Assembly: GCA_019240405.1 (NCBI GenBank)
Contig: JAFAYL010000018.1
Span: 1 to 57,218, forward strand
DNA length: 57,218 bases
DNA from: Acidobacteriaceae bacterium
GTDB taxonomy: Bacteria > Acidobacteriota > Terriglobia > Bryobacterales > Bryobacteraceae
Direction of reading: 5' to 3'
Translations under genes and position numbers: made by a program
Part shown: positions 27,224-35,956 of the stretch, one piece after another
How positions within the stretch are numbered: the stretch's first letter is position 1
Layout: every line of letters begins with the position of its first letter
The notes under the pieces: model-generated
What the model was told of the DNA's origin: nothing
Database searches by the model: none
The model's input: the letters and a program-made list of their open reading frames with translations, nothing else

Positions 27224-28012
27224 TCAGCGCGGCGGCGGCAGTGGGGGCGCAGTCGTCCCGCCGATGTTGGCGTACGATTCCTCGATTTTCACAACCTTGC
27301 CTTCGTTGAAAGTAATGAAAGTTACTTTTCCAGGCGGCTCGCCGTAAATCCAGTCTTCTATTTCATCGCCGTCTTTATTTGTTTCGCGGCTCTTGTTGCG
27401 AGGCTTTCCTAACGCAAGCAGCACTTGATCGCGGTCCATCCCTTCGATCGCTCGCTGCTCTTTAATCGCTTTCTTGACCGGCTCGGGGAGCTTCTCAACG
27501 TACTGTTCCGTTGCCGAGTGTTTCTCAAAATCGAGAATTGGCGATAGCATTTGCCGGATTTCCGCAGCTTTGAGCGGAGGAATGCTCCCGGGAAACACGA
27601 GCGCAATATTCGATCCGTTCGCCGCCTGAGCATTCTGATTTCGCGCTACCGGTGAAGTAGTCCCTCCCATGCCGACTTGGACGTGATCGTACCAGTGGCC
27701 TGATTTCGTGCCGCCGTTTATTTGAAGCAGAATTTTGTTCTCTTCAATTACCACTCGCGTGATCTGTATTTCATCGCCAAGCCGGGCCGCCACCCCACCT
27801 TCCCGCAATGCATCGTCCCAGGCGCCTTTATCGTAGGTTCCATCGCTGCGAAATACCAGAGCCTTTTTCGAACGCGGCAAGGAGATCTTTGAGGTTGCGA
27901 ACTCGGCTGTCAGACCGCGCTCGATCTCCATGCGTTCATCGAAGCTCAATTTGTCCGCTCGTGCAGTGGTGCAAAAGCCGATCAAGAGAGCCGGAACCAG
28001 AAATGAAGTCAG
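27224..28012 (-). CDS. Secreted protein with C-terminal SmpA/OmlA-like segment; probable CTG start
   Basis: About 262 residues. The frame is open to 28267, but its upstream part only reads the protease gene in another frame, and no ATG, GTG or TTG lies in a sensible place. A CTG at 28012-28010 overlaps the protease stop as CTGA and would give (M)TSFLVPALLIGFCTTARA, a good signal peptide ending before DKLSFDER. That resembles the common ATGA overlap. The C-terminal part (IEGMDRDQVLLALGKPRNKSRE, EDWIYGEPPGKVTFITFNEGKVV) recalls the SmpA/OmlA-type fold; the N-terminal half (to about residue 170) I do not recognise. It is probably translated after the protease. Confidence 0.65.
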   Translation of the reverse strand: MTSFLVPALLIGFCTTARADKLSFDERMEIERGLTAEFATSKISLPRSKKALVFRSDGTYDKGAWDDALREGGVAARLGDEIQITRVVIEENKILLQINGGTKSGHWYDHVQVGMGGTTSPVARNQNAQAANGSNIALVFPGSIPPLKAAEIRQMLSPILDFEKHSATEQYVEKLPEPVKKAIKEQRAIEGMDRDQVLLALGKPRNKSRETNKDGDEIEDWIYGEPPGKVTFITFNEGKVVKIEESYANIGGTTAPPLPPPR

Positions 28013-28890
28013 AGCGGCTCGTTCAAGCTCTGGGCGATAGCTGCGACCTGCGGCACGACAGGAGCGCGAGTCAACGCGTAAAACAGAGCCGCGCAGAAAA
28101 CCGTCGTGAGCAAACCGCCTTCTGGGCCATAATCTCCGCCACTCCAGAGAGGAGCCAGATCCCATCGGTAAGAGTACCTCGTTACCTCGATTGTAAGCCC
28201 GCTCAGGTTCACTCCGAATAACGGTAACACCGCGTTCCAGCCGTAATGCAATCCTATCGGAAGCCACAAATCATGACTCCGTAGAAAGGCATAACCCAGA
28301 AGAATGCCCCACAAAATTGTGTTTAAAACTCCCATTTTTGTTGCGTTGGGATTCGCGCTGTGGGCCAGCCCGAAGATTACGGCCACTGGCAGCACGGTGG
28401 CAAATGGGCCGATTTTTTCAACTAGCAATTGAAATCCGTAGCCGTGAAAAATCATCTCTTCGCCTGCCGACCCGAATAGTAAAGCCGCCAAGTAGAACGC
28501 TAGGCTGGACCACGCGAATGTCGAATTCTGTCTCGCGACCAGGTGACCCGTACCCGCGATCAAAGGTGCCGACAACATCAGGGCCGCCGCGCCGGCGCTA
28601 AGCAGTAAGCCGAGGATGAAATTGCGGCGAGAGCCGTGAGCGCTGCCCAGGCCAATATCTGTTAGAGGACGGCGATCGAAGATTCGCATAGTGAGGAAAT
28701 TGCCCAGAGCGCCCGTGATGAATAGCCCCACAGTCCCGGCTATCACCACGCCGAAGGTTGCGAGCAGAACATATGACAACAGGCGCAAGGCAACGAAAAC
28801 TGCGGCCACAAAAAATGCCACGCGAAGCACGACCCCCATCCGAGTCTCGGGAGTTGCTCGTGGATTAGAAATCTCAGGCGGTGAGTTCAT
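28009..28890 (-). CDS. CPBP (CAAX/Abi-type) intramembrane metalloprotease
   Basis: About 293 residues starting at ATG 28890; an ATG nine codons upstream is the alternative. Six to eight membrane segments carry the family's motifs: EEMIFHGYGF, FGLAHSANP and HYGWN. The first motif is normally EExxxR, but His replaces Arg here; the Glu pair and both His motifs that bind the metal remain. These proteins cleave prenylated or other membrane substrates, and some protect against bacteriocins. Its stop codon overlaps the CTG of the next gene. The function is not further specified by context. Confidence 0.85.
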   Translation of the reverse strand: MNSPPEISNPRATPETRMGVVLRVAFFVAAVFVALRLLSYVLLATFGVVIAGTVGLFITGALGNFLTMRIFDRRPLTDIGLGSAHGSRRNFILGLLLSAGAAALMLSAPLIAGTGHLVARQNSTFAWSSLAFYLAALLFGSAGEEMIFHGYGFQLLVEKIGPFATVLPVAVIFGLAHSANPNATKMGVLNTILWGILLGYAFLRSHDLWLPIGLHYGWNAVLPLFGVNLSGLTIEVTRYSYRWDLAPLWSGGDYGPEGGLLTTVFCAALFYALTRAPVVPQVAAIAQSLNEPL

Positions 28891-29041
28891 CGCGGCGCAT
28901 CTGGTGATGCGATCCAAAGTGATACGGGCCTGGTACTATGCGTCCTAATTCGACGTTCCAAAACCTAATCTAATGCTAAGGCCACGATTCACAATCACAA
29001 GATACTCATTGCGGCTTGCTGGCGTCCGATATGAGACATAT

Positions 29042-29488
29042 ATGCAGGAACGACGATTGGACCGAAGGCTTCTTTGCGCGGAATTGGTGGAAATGATTTG
29101 GCGCGATCAAACCGGACGCGAGTGCAGGCGGGTCGCCAATCTAGAAGACATCTCTCATTACGGAGCCTGCCTCCAGGTGGAAACGCCGATCCTGTGCGGT
29201 ACCCCGGTTTCCATGCGCTATGACGACAACCTTCTATCGGGAACCATTCGTTACTGCTTGTATCAGGACCTGGGCTATTTCCTGGGGCTTGAATTTGAAG
29301 AGAGTTCGCGCTGGTCGCCTCGACAGTTTCGCCCCAGCCATCTACTGGATGTCTGCAGACTCGTTGACAAAGCAGCAAACTGCGCACGCTCATCTCCTCA
29401 GCAGAACGGACCGCTGCCGCGCCCTCCGCTGATTATTTCGCATCGGACATCGTCAAAGAACAAGCCGCAACTCTCCCCCTCGAAGTAA
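29042..29488 (+). CDS. PilZ-domain protein
   Basis: About 148 residues from ATG 29042; upstream in-frame codons back to 28973 look non-coding. The PilZ signs are the Arg-rich ERRLDRR motif (RxxxR) near the start and LEDISHYGACL (D/NxSxxG), both of which bind cyclic-di-GMP in true members. A beta-barrel-like stretch follows (MRYDDNLLSGTIRYC, YFLGLEFEE). The last 50 residues are Ser/Pro-rich and probably disordered. Alone on its strand, it offers no hint of a partner. Confidence 0.72.
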   Translation: MQERRLDRRLLCAELVEMIWRDQTGRECRRVANLEDISHYGACLQVETPILCGTPVSMRYDDNLLSGTIRYCLYQDLGYFLGLEFEESSRWSPRQFRPSHLLDVCRLVDKAANCARSSPQQNGPLPRPPLIISHRTSSKNKPQLSPSK

Positions 29489-29560
29489 AATTCATAGACA
29501 AAGTGGCTGGCGCCCGAAGCCGCTAGCCTCGCCCCGGCGACCGCATCACATGGCGGATTC

Positions 29561-30496
29561 ATGGGAATCAGCAAGGCACCTTCTCCCGCGCGTGGCGTGT
29601 ATGCAGCCCTTGCCACGCCAAGAAGAGCGGATTCCACCGAGCCCGATGCGGCTGTTTTGCTTGATTACCTGGACGCGATTGCCGGTACAGGGGTAGATGG
29701 GGTCGTTCTATTCGGCGCGACGGGAGAATTTGCCCATTTTGAGATCCACGAGCGAATGCGGCTCCTCACTTTTGCCGTGCGTCGCAGTCCAGTACCGGTT
29801 TTAGTGAATGTTTCGCATTCCACGCTTGCCGGTTCGCTTGATCTTGCGACATACGCATTGGAGACGAGCGCCGCCGGCGCTTTACTACTGCCTCCGTATT
29901 TCGATAATTACAGCGACGCTCAGCTCAGGCGATTCTTTGAGGAATTTGTGAACCTTTTGGGCGGCCGTATCCCGATCTATCTATACAATCTGCCGTTTCT
30001 CACAAATCGGATTTCTCCAGAACTCGCTCGACGGTTACTCACCTCCGGTGCCTTCGCCGGAATCAAAGATTCTAGCGGCGAATGGGGAATGTTTGAAGCT
30101 TTAAAACGGCTACAACGCGAACGACAGTTTCAACTGCTGATCGGAAATGAGTCGCTTTACGTACGCGCACGAATTGCTGGAGCTGACGGTATTGTGTCGG
30201 GTGTCGCAGCGGCTTTGCCCGAACTGATCGTAGCCATCGATCACGCAATCACGAACCTTCATCTCGACCGCGCCCGCCAGCTCGATTTCAGGTTGCAAGA
30301 GTTTGTCGCGTGGCTGCCAAACTTTCCGACGGCTGTCGGAATCAAGCAAGCGGCTGCGGTGCGAGGATGGAAACACGACCAATTCGCCGTTCCGCTCGAT
30401 CCGGACACCAGCGCGGTTTTGGACAAGTTCAGGAGCTGGCTCAGTGACTGGATACCAATGGTGCTTTCAGAATGCAAACATGACATTAAGGCCTAA
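29561..30496 (+). CDS. Dihydrodipicolinate synthase/N-acetylneuraminate lyase family aldolase
   Basis: 311 residues, a (beta/alpha)8 class-I aldolase. The motif FGATGEFAHFEIHER is the family's GTTGE loop, IYLYNLPFLTN carries the Tyr, and FAGIKDSSGEW carries the Schiff-base Lys. The family includes DapA, NanA and several sugar-acid aldolases, so the substrate stays open; true DapA usually lies with other lysine genes. The stop TAA overlaps the ATG of the decarboxylase downstream (TAATG), so the two are coupled. Confidence 0.85.
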   Translation: MGISKAPSPARGVYAALATPRRADSTEPDAAVLLDYLDAIAGTGVDGVVLFGATGEFAHFEIHERMRLLTFAVRRSPVPVLVNVSHSTLAGSLDLATYALETSAAGALLLPPYFDNYSDAQLRRFFEEFVNLLGGRIPIYLYNLPFLTNRISPELARRLLTSGAFAGIKDSSGEWGMFEALKRLQRERQFQLLIGNESLYVRARIAGADGIVSGVAAALPELIVAIDHAITNLHLDRARQLDFRLQEFVAWLPNFPTAVGIKQAAAVRGWKHDQFAVPLDPDTSAVLDKFRSWLSDWIPMVLSECKHDIKA

Positions 30497-31977
30497 TGAA
30501 ACATGAAATGAACCCAAATGACGGCTCAGGCGATTCTTCAAGTGCTCCTTCGATGAGCCCTGACGAATTTCGCCGCGCCGCTTATCGGCACGCCGATTGG
30601 ATCGCCGATTATCTAAAAAACGTCCGCGAGTTCCCCGTTACAACTGCCGCGCAGCCCGGCGAACTGGCGGCGTCTCTTCCTCGAAAAGCGCCTGATCAAG
30701 GTGAGCCAATCGAAAAAATCTTCGCAGACTTCAATTCGTTGATATTTCCTGCACTCACGCTTTGGAATCACCCTCGATTTTTCGCATGGTTTTCAGTATC
30801 TTCGAGCCCTCCATCGATGCTCGCCGAATTCCTCACCGCGACCCTCAACGTAAACGCGATGCTGTGGAAATCTGCGCCCGCCGCGACTGAGCTCGAACAG
30901 GTCACGTTGAGCTGGCTCCGGGACTGGCTCGCGCTGAACGAGACTTTTTTTGGAATCATTTACGATACGGCGTCCATCGGCGTGATGCAAGCTATTGCCG
31001 CGGCTCGCGAATGGATCGATCCAAGATCGCGAATCAAAGGAATGCGCGGCGATCTAACCGTCTACATATCCGAACACACGCATTCATCATCTGAAAAGGC
31101 TGCCATCGTTCTCGGATTCGGCCAGGAGAACGTCCGAAAAATTCCCGTTGACGATCAATTCCGCATGCGGGCCGGCCTGCTTGAACAAGCAATCGAATTG
31201 GATATTGCCGCAGGCAAGCGCCCGTGCTGCATTGTCGCCTCGGTTGGTTCCACCTCAACAACCGCAATTGATCCTGTTCCAGCAATTGCGGACATCGCGG
31301 ACCGGCACGGCATCTGGCTGCACGTCGATGCCGCGTACGGCGGGTCTGCCGCCGTGATACCGGAGATGCGGCACATTCTAGACGGCGCCGAGCGCGCGCA
31401 TTCCCTGATCCTAAACCCGCATAAATGGCTGTATGTCTCAATCGACTGCAGCGTTCTCTACACACGCTTCCCGGAGATCTTGCGGCGCTCTGCTTCGCTC
31501 AGCGCCGAGTACCTCAAAACCACCGAAGACGATCGAGTCATCAACTACATGGATTACGGTGTTCAACTCGGACGCCGCTTCCGTGCTCTGAAGCTTTGGT
31601 ATGTTTTCCGCTATTACGGCCGGCAAGGAATCATCGCCATGCTGCGTGAGACGCTTCGACTCGCCCAGGTTTTGAAGAGCTTAGTCGAAGCCGATCCCGA
31701 TTTCGAGCTGTCGGCCCCTGTGCCTCTTTCGCTCATCTGTTTTCGGCACCGCAGCGGCGACATATTTAACCAGCATCTGCTTACAGAAATCAATTCAACA
31801 GGGAAAGCATTTCTCTCCCACACTGTGCTGAACAATCGTTTTGTGCTCCGTTTCGCGGTTGGAAATTTCCAAACGAATGAGCAAGACATTCGCGAATCGT
31901 GGGCCCTAATTCGCGAAACTGCTCAGCGGCTCCGTGTGCCTGAAGCCGCGATGACGCACTCTGAAGCGCGCACCTAA
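30496..31977 (+). CDS. PLP-dependent group II amino-acid decarboxylase (aromatic-amino-acid type)
   Basis: 493 residues. Group II decarboxylases remove the carboxyl group of amino acids such as Trp, Tyr, Dopa or Glu. HVDAAYGGSAAV and LNPHKWLYVSIDCS (PLP-binding Lys in NPHKW) are diagnostic; FADFNSLIFPALTLWNHPRFFAWF and YVSEHTHSS-like YISEHTHSSSEKAA point to the aromatic type. Substrate is not certain. The gene overlaps the aldolase upstream and is followed after 13 bases by pyrD. A RidA gene lies at the end of the same run, which fits the need to clear reactive imines made by PLP enzymes. Confidence 0.9.
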   Translation: MKHEMNPNDGSGDSSSAPSMSPDEFRRAAYRHADWIADYLKNVREFPVTTAAQPGELAASLPRKAPDQGEPIEKIFADFNSLIFPALTLWNHPRFFAWFSVSSSPPSMLAEFLTATLNVNAMLWKSAPAATELEQVTLSWLRDWLALNETFFGIIYDTASIGVMQAIAAAREWIDPRSRIKGMRGDLTVYISEHTHSSSEKAAIVLGFGQENVRKIPVDDQFRMRAGLLEQAIELDIAAGKRPCCIVASVGSTSTTAIDPVPAIADIADRHGIWLHVDAAYGGSAAVIPEMRHILDGAERAHSLILNPHKWLYVSIDCSVLYTRFPEILRRSASLSAEYLKTTEDDRVINYMDYGVQLGRRFRALKLWYVFRYYGRQGIIAMLRETLRLAQVLKSLVEADPDFELSAPVPLSLICFRHRSGDIFNQHLLTEINSTGKAFLSHTVLNNRFVLRFAVGNFQTNEQDIRESWALIRETAQRLRVPEAAMTHSEART

Positions 31978-31990
31978 AGCGCGGTCACTC

Positions 31991-32953
31991 ATGGCAGGCG
32001 AGCGGCTAACCGTAAATCTGTGCGGCATCAAGCTGCGTAATCCGGTTTTGGCTGCTTCAGGAACCTTCGGCTACGGCATCGAATTCGAGAAGATCGTCGA
32101 TCTGAACACGTTGGGTGGCATCGTGACCAAAGGCCTTTCGCGCGAGCCGATGCGAGGCAACCCATCGCCACGTCTCTGGCATACCGCGGCGGGAATGATC
32201 AACTCGGTCGGTCTGCAAAACATTGGAGCGCGCGCGTTCATCCGCGAGAAGCTCCCCAATTTGCGCCGTTATTCCATCCCGGTGTTTGCTAATGTTTTTG
32301 GCTATTCCTGCGATGACTATCTCGAAGTAATTCGCGCCCTCGAAGATGCAGACGGTATTGCCGGATACGAGCTCAATGTGTCGTGCCCGAACACGGAAAA
32401 AGGCGGGATGTTCTTCTCCGGTGATCCGATTCTGCTTTCGGATCTGATTTCTCGGGTTCGCCGTGCCGCCAGCCGCCCTCTAATCGTCAAACTTTCGCCA
32501 AACGTCGCCCGAATCGAAGTTTTCGCGACCGTTGCAGAGAATGCAGGGGCGGATGCTATCTCGCTCGTAAACACGTTCGTGTCGCTGGCGATCGATATAG
32601 CGACACGAAAGCCTCGCCTTGGGGGCGGATTCGGCGGCCTTTCTGGACCGGCGATCAAGCCCATTGCTCTGCGCATGGTCTACGAAGCCGCTCAGGCTGT
32701 GAAGATTCCGGTGATTGGATTGGGTGGGATCGCAAGCGGCGAAGATGCCGCGGAATTTCTGATCGTTGGAGCTACCGCTGTGCAAGTCGGGACAGCCAGC
32801 TTCATCGATCCCCGCGCCCCGCAGCGTATCGCTCGAGAGCTTGATCAGGTACTTCGGCGTCACCATATCAAACATGTGACGGATCTGGTGGGCTCGTTGC
32901 AGTTTCCGGACATGACCGTCAAGCGACCCGTTGAAACGAACAGTGCAAAATGA
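31991..32953 (+). CDS. pyrD: Dihydroorotate dehydrogenase, class 1B catalytic subunit
   Basis: 320 residues. Oxidises dihydroorotate to orotate in pyrimidine synthesis using FMN. GGIVTKGLSREPMRGNPSPRLWHTAAGMINSVGLQN and YELNVSCPNTEKGG (catalytic Cys) are class 1 features, and LKLSPN-like VKLSPNVA plus VIGLGGIASGEDAAEFLIVGATAVQVGTA bind FMN. Class 1B normally pairs with PyrK, an electron-transfer subunit; pyrK is not in this window. Its end overlaps the out-of-frame lead of the ridA gene. Confidence 0.93.
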   Translation: MAGERLTVNLCGIKLRNPVLAASGTFGYGIEFEKIVDLNTLGGIVTKGLSREPMRGNPSPRLWHTAAGMINSVGLQNIGARAFIREKLPNLRRYSIPVFANVFGYSCDDYLEVIRALEDADGIAGYELNVSCPNTEKGGMFFSGDPILLSDLISRVRRAASRPLIVKLSPNVARIEVFATVAENAGADAISLVNTFVSLAIDIATRKPRLGGGFGGLSGPAIKPIALRMVYEAAQAVKIPVIGLGGIASGEDAAEFLIVGATAVQVGTASFIDPRAPQRIARELDQVLRRHHIKHVTDLVGSLQFPDMTVKRPVETNSAK

Positions 32954-32957
32954 AGCC

Positions 32958-33341
32958 ATGAAAGAAATCGTTTCTACGCAGGATGCGCCGAAGCCCGTGG
33001 GCCCATACTCACAGGCGGTCCGGCTAAATGGAATGGTGTTTCTCAGCGGACAGATCCCGCTCGACCCGCGAACCGGCGAGCTCGTCACCGGCTCAATTCA
33101 AGCGCAGACCGAGCGTGTCCTCGAAAATCTCAGAGGCGTGCTTAAGGGTGCCGGTTTGACTTTCGAGGATGTCGTAAAAACGACGGTCTTCCTAAAGAAT
33201 ATTGACGATTTCTCACAGATGAATGAAGCCTATGGCAGGTACTTCACGATCAATCCCCCGGCACGCTCTACAGTCGAAGTCGCGCGCTTGCCCCGCGACG
33301 TGAAAGTCGAGATCGAAGCGATCGCAATTGAGCGGCGCTAA
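32958..33341 (+). CDS. ridA: RidA, enamine/imine deaminase
   Basis: 127 residues from ATG 32958, four bases after the pyrD stop. It keeps the full RidA pattern: KPVGPYSQAVRLNGMVFLSGQIPLDPRTGELV, ENLRGVLKGAGLTFEDVVKTTVFL, and ARSTVEVARLPRDVKVEIEAIAI with the catalytic Arg. RidA hydrolyses 2-aminoacrylate and similar reactive products of PLP enzymes. This copy, unlike the Rid protein at 13654, should be active. It ends a run with an aldolase, a PLP decarboxylase and pyrD. Confidence 0.95.
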   Translation: MKEIVSTQDAPKPVGPYSQAVRLNGMVFLSGQIPLDPRTGELVTGSIQAQTERVLENLRGVLKGAGLTFEDVVKTTVFLKNIDDFSQMNEAYGRYFTINPPARSTVEVARLPRDVKVEIEAIAIERR

Positions 33342-33359
33342 ATTTACTTCTGCGTTTAA

Positions 33360-33749
33360 CTACTGCTTGGGAGTCGGATTCGCTGTGTACTGCTCCTGCG
33401 GGGGGTTCAGCTTGATATCGATCATCTTCTCATCCGTGTCGATGTCGAATTTGTTCCCGAACGTCTGATGATTCTTCGCCACCACCTGAAGCTGTATCGT
33501 CCCTTGAGGAACGGGCGGAAAGTGCGCCAATCCCTCTTGATTCGTATGCACCTCCCAATGGACCGGCTTGCGCTTGCCGAGTTTCGTGACCTGATGATGC
33601 GACCCTAGAAAGTCGAGAATCACGGCAGCATTGTCTACCGGCTTGCCGTGCTCATCGGTGACCGTCACGCTGATCTTGGTTTGCGGCGCGGCGGCAACAA
33701 GCATTAGACACGCCGCCAGTACCGCCACAATCAATCGCAGAAGTCTCAT
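33360..33749 (-). CDS. Small secreted protein with carboxypeptidase-regulatory-like domain
   Basis: 129 residues from ATG 33749, ten bases after the end of the thioredoxin-like gene on the same strand. A signal peptide (about 1-21, MRLLRLIVAVLAACLMLVAAA) precedes one beta-sandwich (ISVTVTDEHGKPVDNAAVILDF ... GTIQLQVVAKNHQTFG) of the carboxypeptidase-regulatory type, also seen in the N terminus of the TonB-type receptor in this window. Such single-domain proteins are common in Acidobacteriota; their roles are unknown. Confidence 0.75.
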   Translation of the reverse strand: MRLLRLIVAVLAACLMLVAAAPQTKISVTVTDEHGKPVDNAAVILDFLGSHHQVTKLGKRKPVHWEVHTNQEGLAHFPPVPQGTIQLQVVAKNHQTFGNKFDIDTDEKMIDIKLNPPQEQYTANPTPKQ

Positions 33750-33759
33750 CTGACGAGAA

Positions 33760-34665
33760 TTATCGCTTACCTGAGGGCCGCACGTGCGCTGTTGATGTCT
33801 GAAGTAGCGGCTCAATTGCCGCACGCAGCGCACTTTCATCGAGTACGCCGGGATGATAAAGCCTCACGATACCTTGGCGGTCCGCTACAACGATTGTGGG
33901 GGTCGTGCTCGCTCCGTAGCGGTCGAAATTTTCGTCACTCACCGGAATCTGCAAATTCGGAATTTTCGAATAGAATCGCTCGTAGACTTTTTCGATGTAT
34001 GCTTTCTCCTGCGCTGGCGTGGGGTGGTCGTCCTCCGCTGTGTAGCCGTAAAGCTTGGTCGGCCCGATGATCTCGAGGCCCTTGCTCTCGAGTTCCGCTC
34101 CAAGCTCCGCGATTACCGGTGCTTCCGCCTTGCAGTCAGCGCACCAGTGAGCCCAAAAAAAGAGGAGAACCACTTTCCCGCGCAATGCACTCTGAGGAGC
34201 CGGCTTTGCGCCGATCCATTCAGATTCCCGAAGCGCCGGCATGGGCTTTCCTTCCAGCGTCAGAACGTTCAAGTTCTTCTGCAATCGCGCAACGATGGAC
34301 GTGCCGCGCCACTTGCGGAGCGCCGAGTTCAGTAGCTCAACAGCTTCGCTCCTGCGGTTCGTCTCCGCCAAAACCTGTGCTTCTACTTCGTACGCTGCGC
34401 CCAGAGCGAGCGGCAATTGAGGCTCCTGGTCCAGCTTCCTGCCTTTTAGAGCCGCCTCACACAAATTCTCTACGCGCTGAGCCTCCTGATAAGCTTCTTC
34501 GAGCTTGCGCGAGCTTAGGTCCTCGCGCGCCCTTTCGGAAAGCGCTTCGATTGCTTCGGGTGTATCTTCGCGATTTCGAAACTGAGCGGTAGCGGTCTGA
34601 ATCTCACAAACCGCGACCATCAGGCAGGCAGTGCCGATCCACACCCGTATGCTTACTGTTTGCAC
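33760..34665 (-). CDS. TlpA-like thioredoxin-fold protein with N-terminal helical region, exported
   Basis: 301 residues starting at GTG 34665, which lies inside the end of galU. A signal peptide (about 1-27) precedes a helical, TPR-like region (about 30-130: LEEAYQEAQRVENLCEAALKG, AVELLNSALRKW). A thioredoxin fold follows with the redox pair in AHWCADCKAEAP and the cis-Pro in ASTTPTIVVADRQG. It may handle disulphides in the periplasm. The order galU, this gene, then the small secreted protein suggests one transcript. Confidence 0.85.
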   Translation of the reverse strand: MQTVSIRVWIGTACLMVAVCEIQTATAQFRNREDTPEAIEALSERAREDLSSRKLEEAYQEAQRVENLCEAALKGRKLDQEPQLPLALGAAYEVEAQVLAETNRRSEAVELLNSALRKWRGTSIVARLQKNLNVLTLEGKPMPALRESEWIGAKPAPQSALRGKVVLLFFWAHWCADCKAEAPVIAELGAELESKGLEIIGPTKLYGYTAEDDHPTPAQEKAYIEKVYERFYSKIPNLQIPVSDENFDRYGASTTPTIVVADRQGIVRLYHPGVLDESALRAAIEPLLQTSTAHVRPSGKR

Positions 34666-35540
34666 AGATCGTTCAGATACTCGCGAAATGCCCGGCCGAG
34701 ATCGGGTCGCTCGAGGGCAAATTCGACAGTTGCCTTGAGAAAGCCGAGCTTGTCGCCCGCATCGTAGCGTTTTCCTTCAAATTTCAACCCATAAATCGGC
34801 CGCTCTCGCAGCATGTGTTTTAAGCCGTCTGTAAGCTGAATCTCTCCGCCGCTGCCGGGCTCGACGGCCTCAATCGATTCGAAAATCTGAGGTGTCAAGA
34901 TATATCGGCCGATAATCGCAAGATTCGATGGAGCGTCTCGGGGGCGCGGTTTCTCGACCATATTTCGAATCCGAAATAGCCGGTTGTCACTCCCGTTCAA
35001 GACCAGCTCCGCATCCACAACTCCGTAGGCTGAAATCTGGTCGCCGGGAACTTCCATCAAGGCCAAAACCGAAGTTCCGTAGAATTCGTAAACATCTAAA
35101 AGCTGTCGCAAACAAGGCGTCTGCGACGCGATAATGTCGTCGGAAAGAACAACGGCGAACGGCTCCGCGCCGACCAGCTCTTTGGATCTCAGCACCGCGT
35201 GTCCCAACCCAAGCGCCTCTTTTTGTCGCACGTACGCCACGTCGATCATGTCGGAGATCAACCGCACCATCGACAGCATTTCTGTTTTTTTCTTCGATTC
35301 GAGCAACTGTTCCAGCTCAAAGCTCACATCGAAATGGTCTTCAATCGAAGATTTCCCCCGGCCCGTGACAATGATGATCGTTTGTATGCCGGAACTGACC
35401 GCTTCTTCCACGCCATACTGGATCAACGGCTTGTCCACAAGCGGAAGCATTTCCTTGGGTTGGGCCTTCGTCGCCGGCAGAAATCGCGTTCCCAAGCCTG
35501 CTGCTGGAAACACCGCTTTGTGCACTCGTCCGATCACCAA
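34653..35540 (-). CDS. galU: UTP-glucose-1-phosphate uridylyltransferase
   Basis: 295 residues from GTG 35540. Makes UDP-glucose for envelope polysaccharides. The nucleotidyltransferase start KAVFPAAGLGTRFLPATKAQPKEMLPLVDKPLIQY, the loop ILVTGRGKSSIEDHFD-like IIVTGRGKSSIEDHFD, EALGLGHAVL and VEKPRPRDAPSNLAIIGRYIL are typical of GalU. Its last 13 bases overlap the thioredoxin-like gene. It is divergent from the ferredoxin gene. Confidence 0.96.
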   Translation of the reverse strand: MVIGRVHKAVFPAAGLGTRFLPATKAQPKEMLPLVDKPLIQYGVEEAVSSGIQTIIIVTGRGKSSIEDHFDVSFELEQLLESKKKTEMLSMVRLISDMIDVAYVRQKEALGLGHAVLRSKELVGAEPFAVVLSDDIIASQTPCLRQLLDVYEFYGTSVLALMEVPGDQISAYGVVDAELVLNGSDNRLFRIRNMVEKPRPRDAPSNLAIIGRYILTPQIFESIEAVEPGSGGEIQLTDGLKHMLRERPIYGLKFEGKRYDAGDKLGFLKATVEFALERPDLGRAFREYLNDLCKQ

Positions 35541-35664
35541 AGGCCATTGTACGCAGTTGAATGTTTATTAGCTCCCGCTCGCTGGAAGCGCTTTGTCGCG
35601 GAGTTTCGGTTGTGCCATCCTAAAGAGAACGAGGGCGCTCTTTTCGATTTGAGTTGAACTGAAA

Positions 35665-35925
35665 ATGGCTTACGTAATTGCCGAACCCTGTATTGGAATC
35701 AAAGATAGTGCGTGTGTTGACGCTTGCCCCGTAGACTGCATTCATCCCAAGAAAGATGAAGCAACTTTCGGCAAAGAAGAGATGCTGTACATCGATCCAG
35801 TCGAATGCATTGATTGCGGTGCCTGCGTTCCCGTTTGCCCGGTTTCTGCGATTTTTGCGGCTGACGATCTACCCGATAAATGGGCCGATTTCGCTCAGAA
35901 GAACGCCTCCTTCTTTGGGCGTTAG
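35665..35925 (+). CDS. fdxA: Seven-iron/8Fe ferredoxin (FdxA type)
   Basis: 86 residues. Cys positions follow the pattern CX7CX3CX3C near the start (CIGIKDSACVDACPVDC) and CX2CX2CX3CP in the second half (CIDCGACVPVCP), the arrangement of bacterial 7Fe ferredoxins with one 3Fe-4S and one 4Fe-4S cluster. It carries electrons in the cytoplasm. The C-terminal FAQKNASFFGR is short compared with Azotobacter-type ferredoxins. No obvious redox partner gene is adjacent. Confidence 0.93.
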   Translation: MAYVIAEPCIGIKDSACVDACPVDCIHPKKDEATFGKEEMLYIDPVECIDCGACVPVCPVSAIFAADDLPDKWADFAQKNASFFGR

Positions 35926-35956
35926 CTTCGTTTCAACTCTGAAAGGTTTGTGCGCC

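Noticed and set aside
28013-28267. ATG 28267 as the start of the SmpA-like gene
   Set aside because: The extra 85 residues are Arg-rich reading of the protease gene in another frame and would bury the signal peptide.
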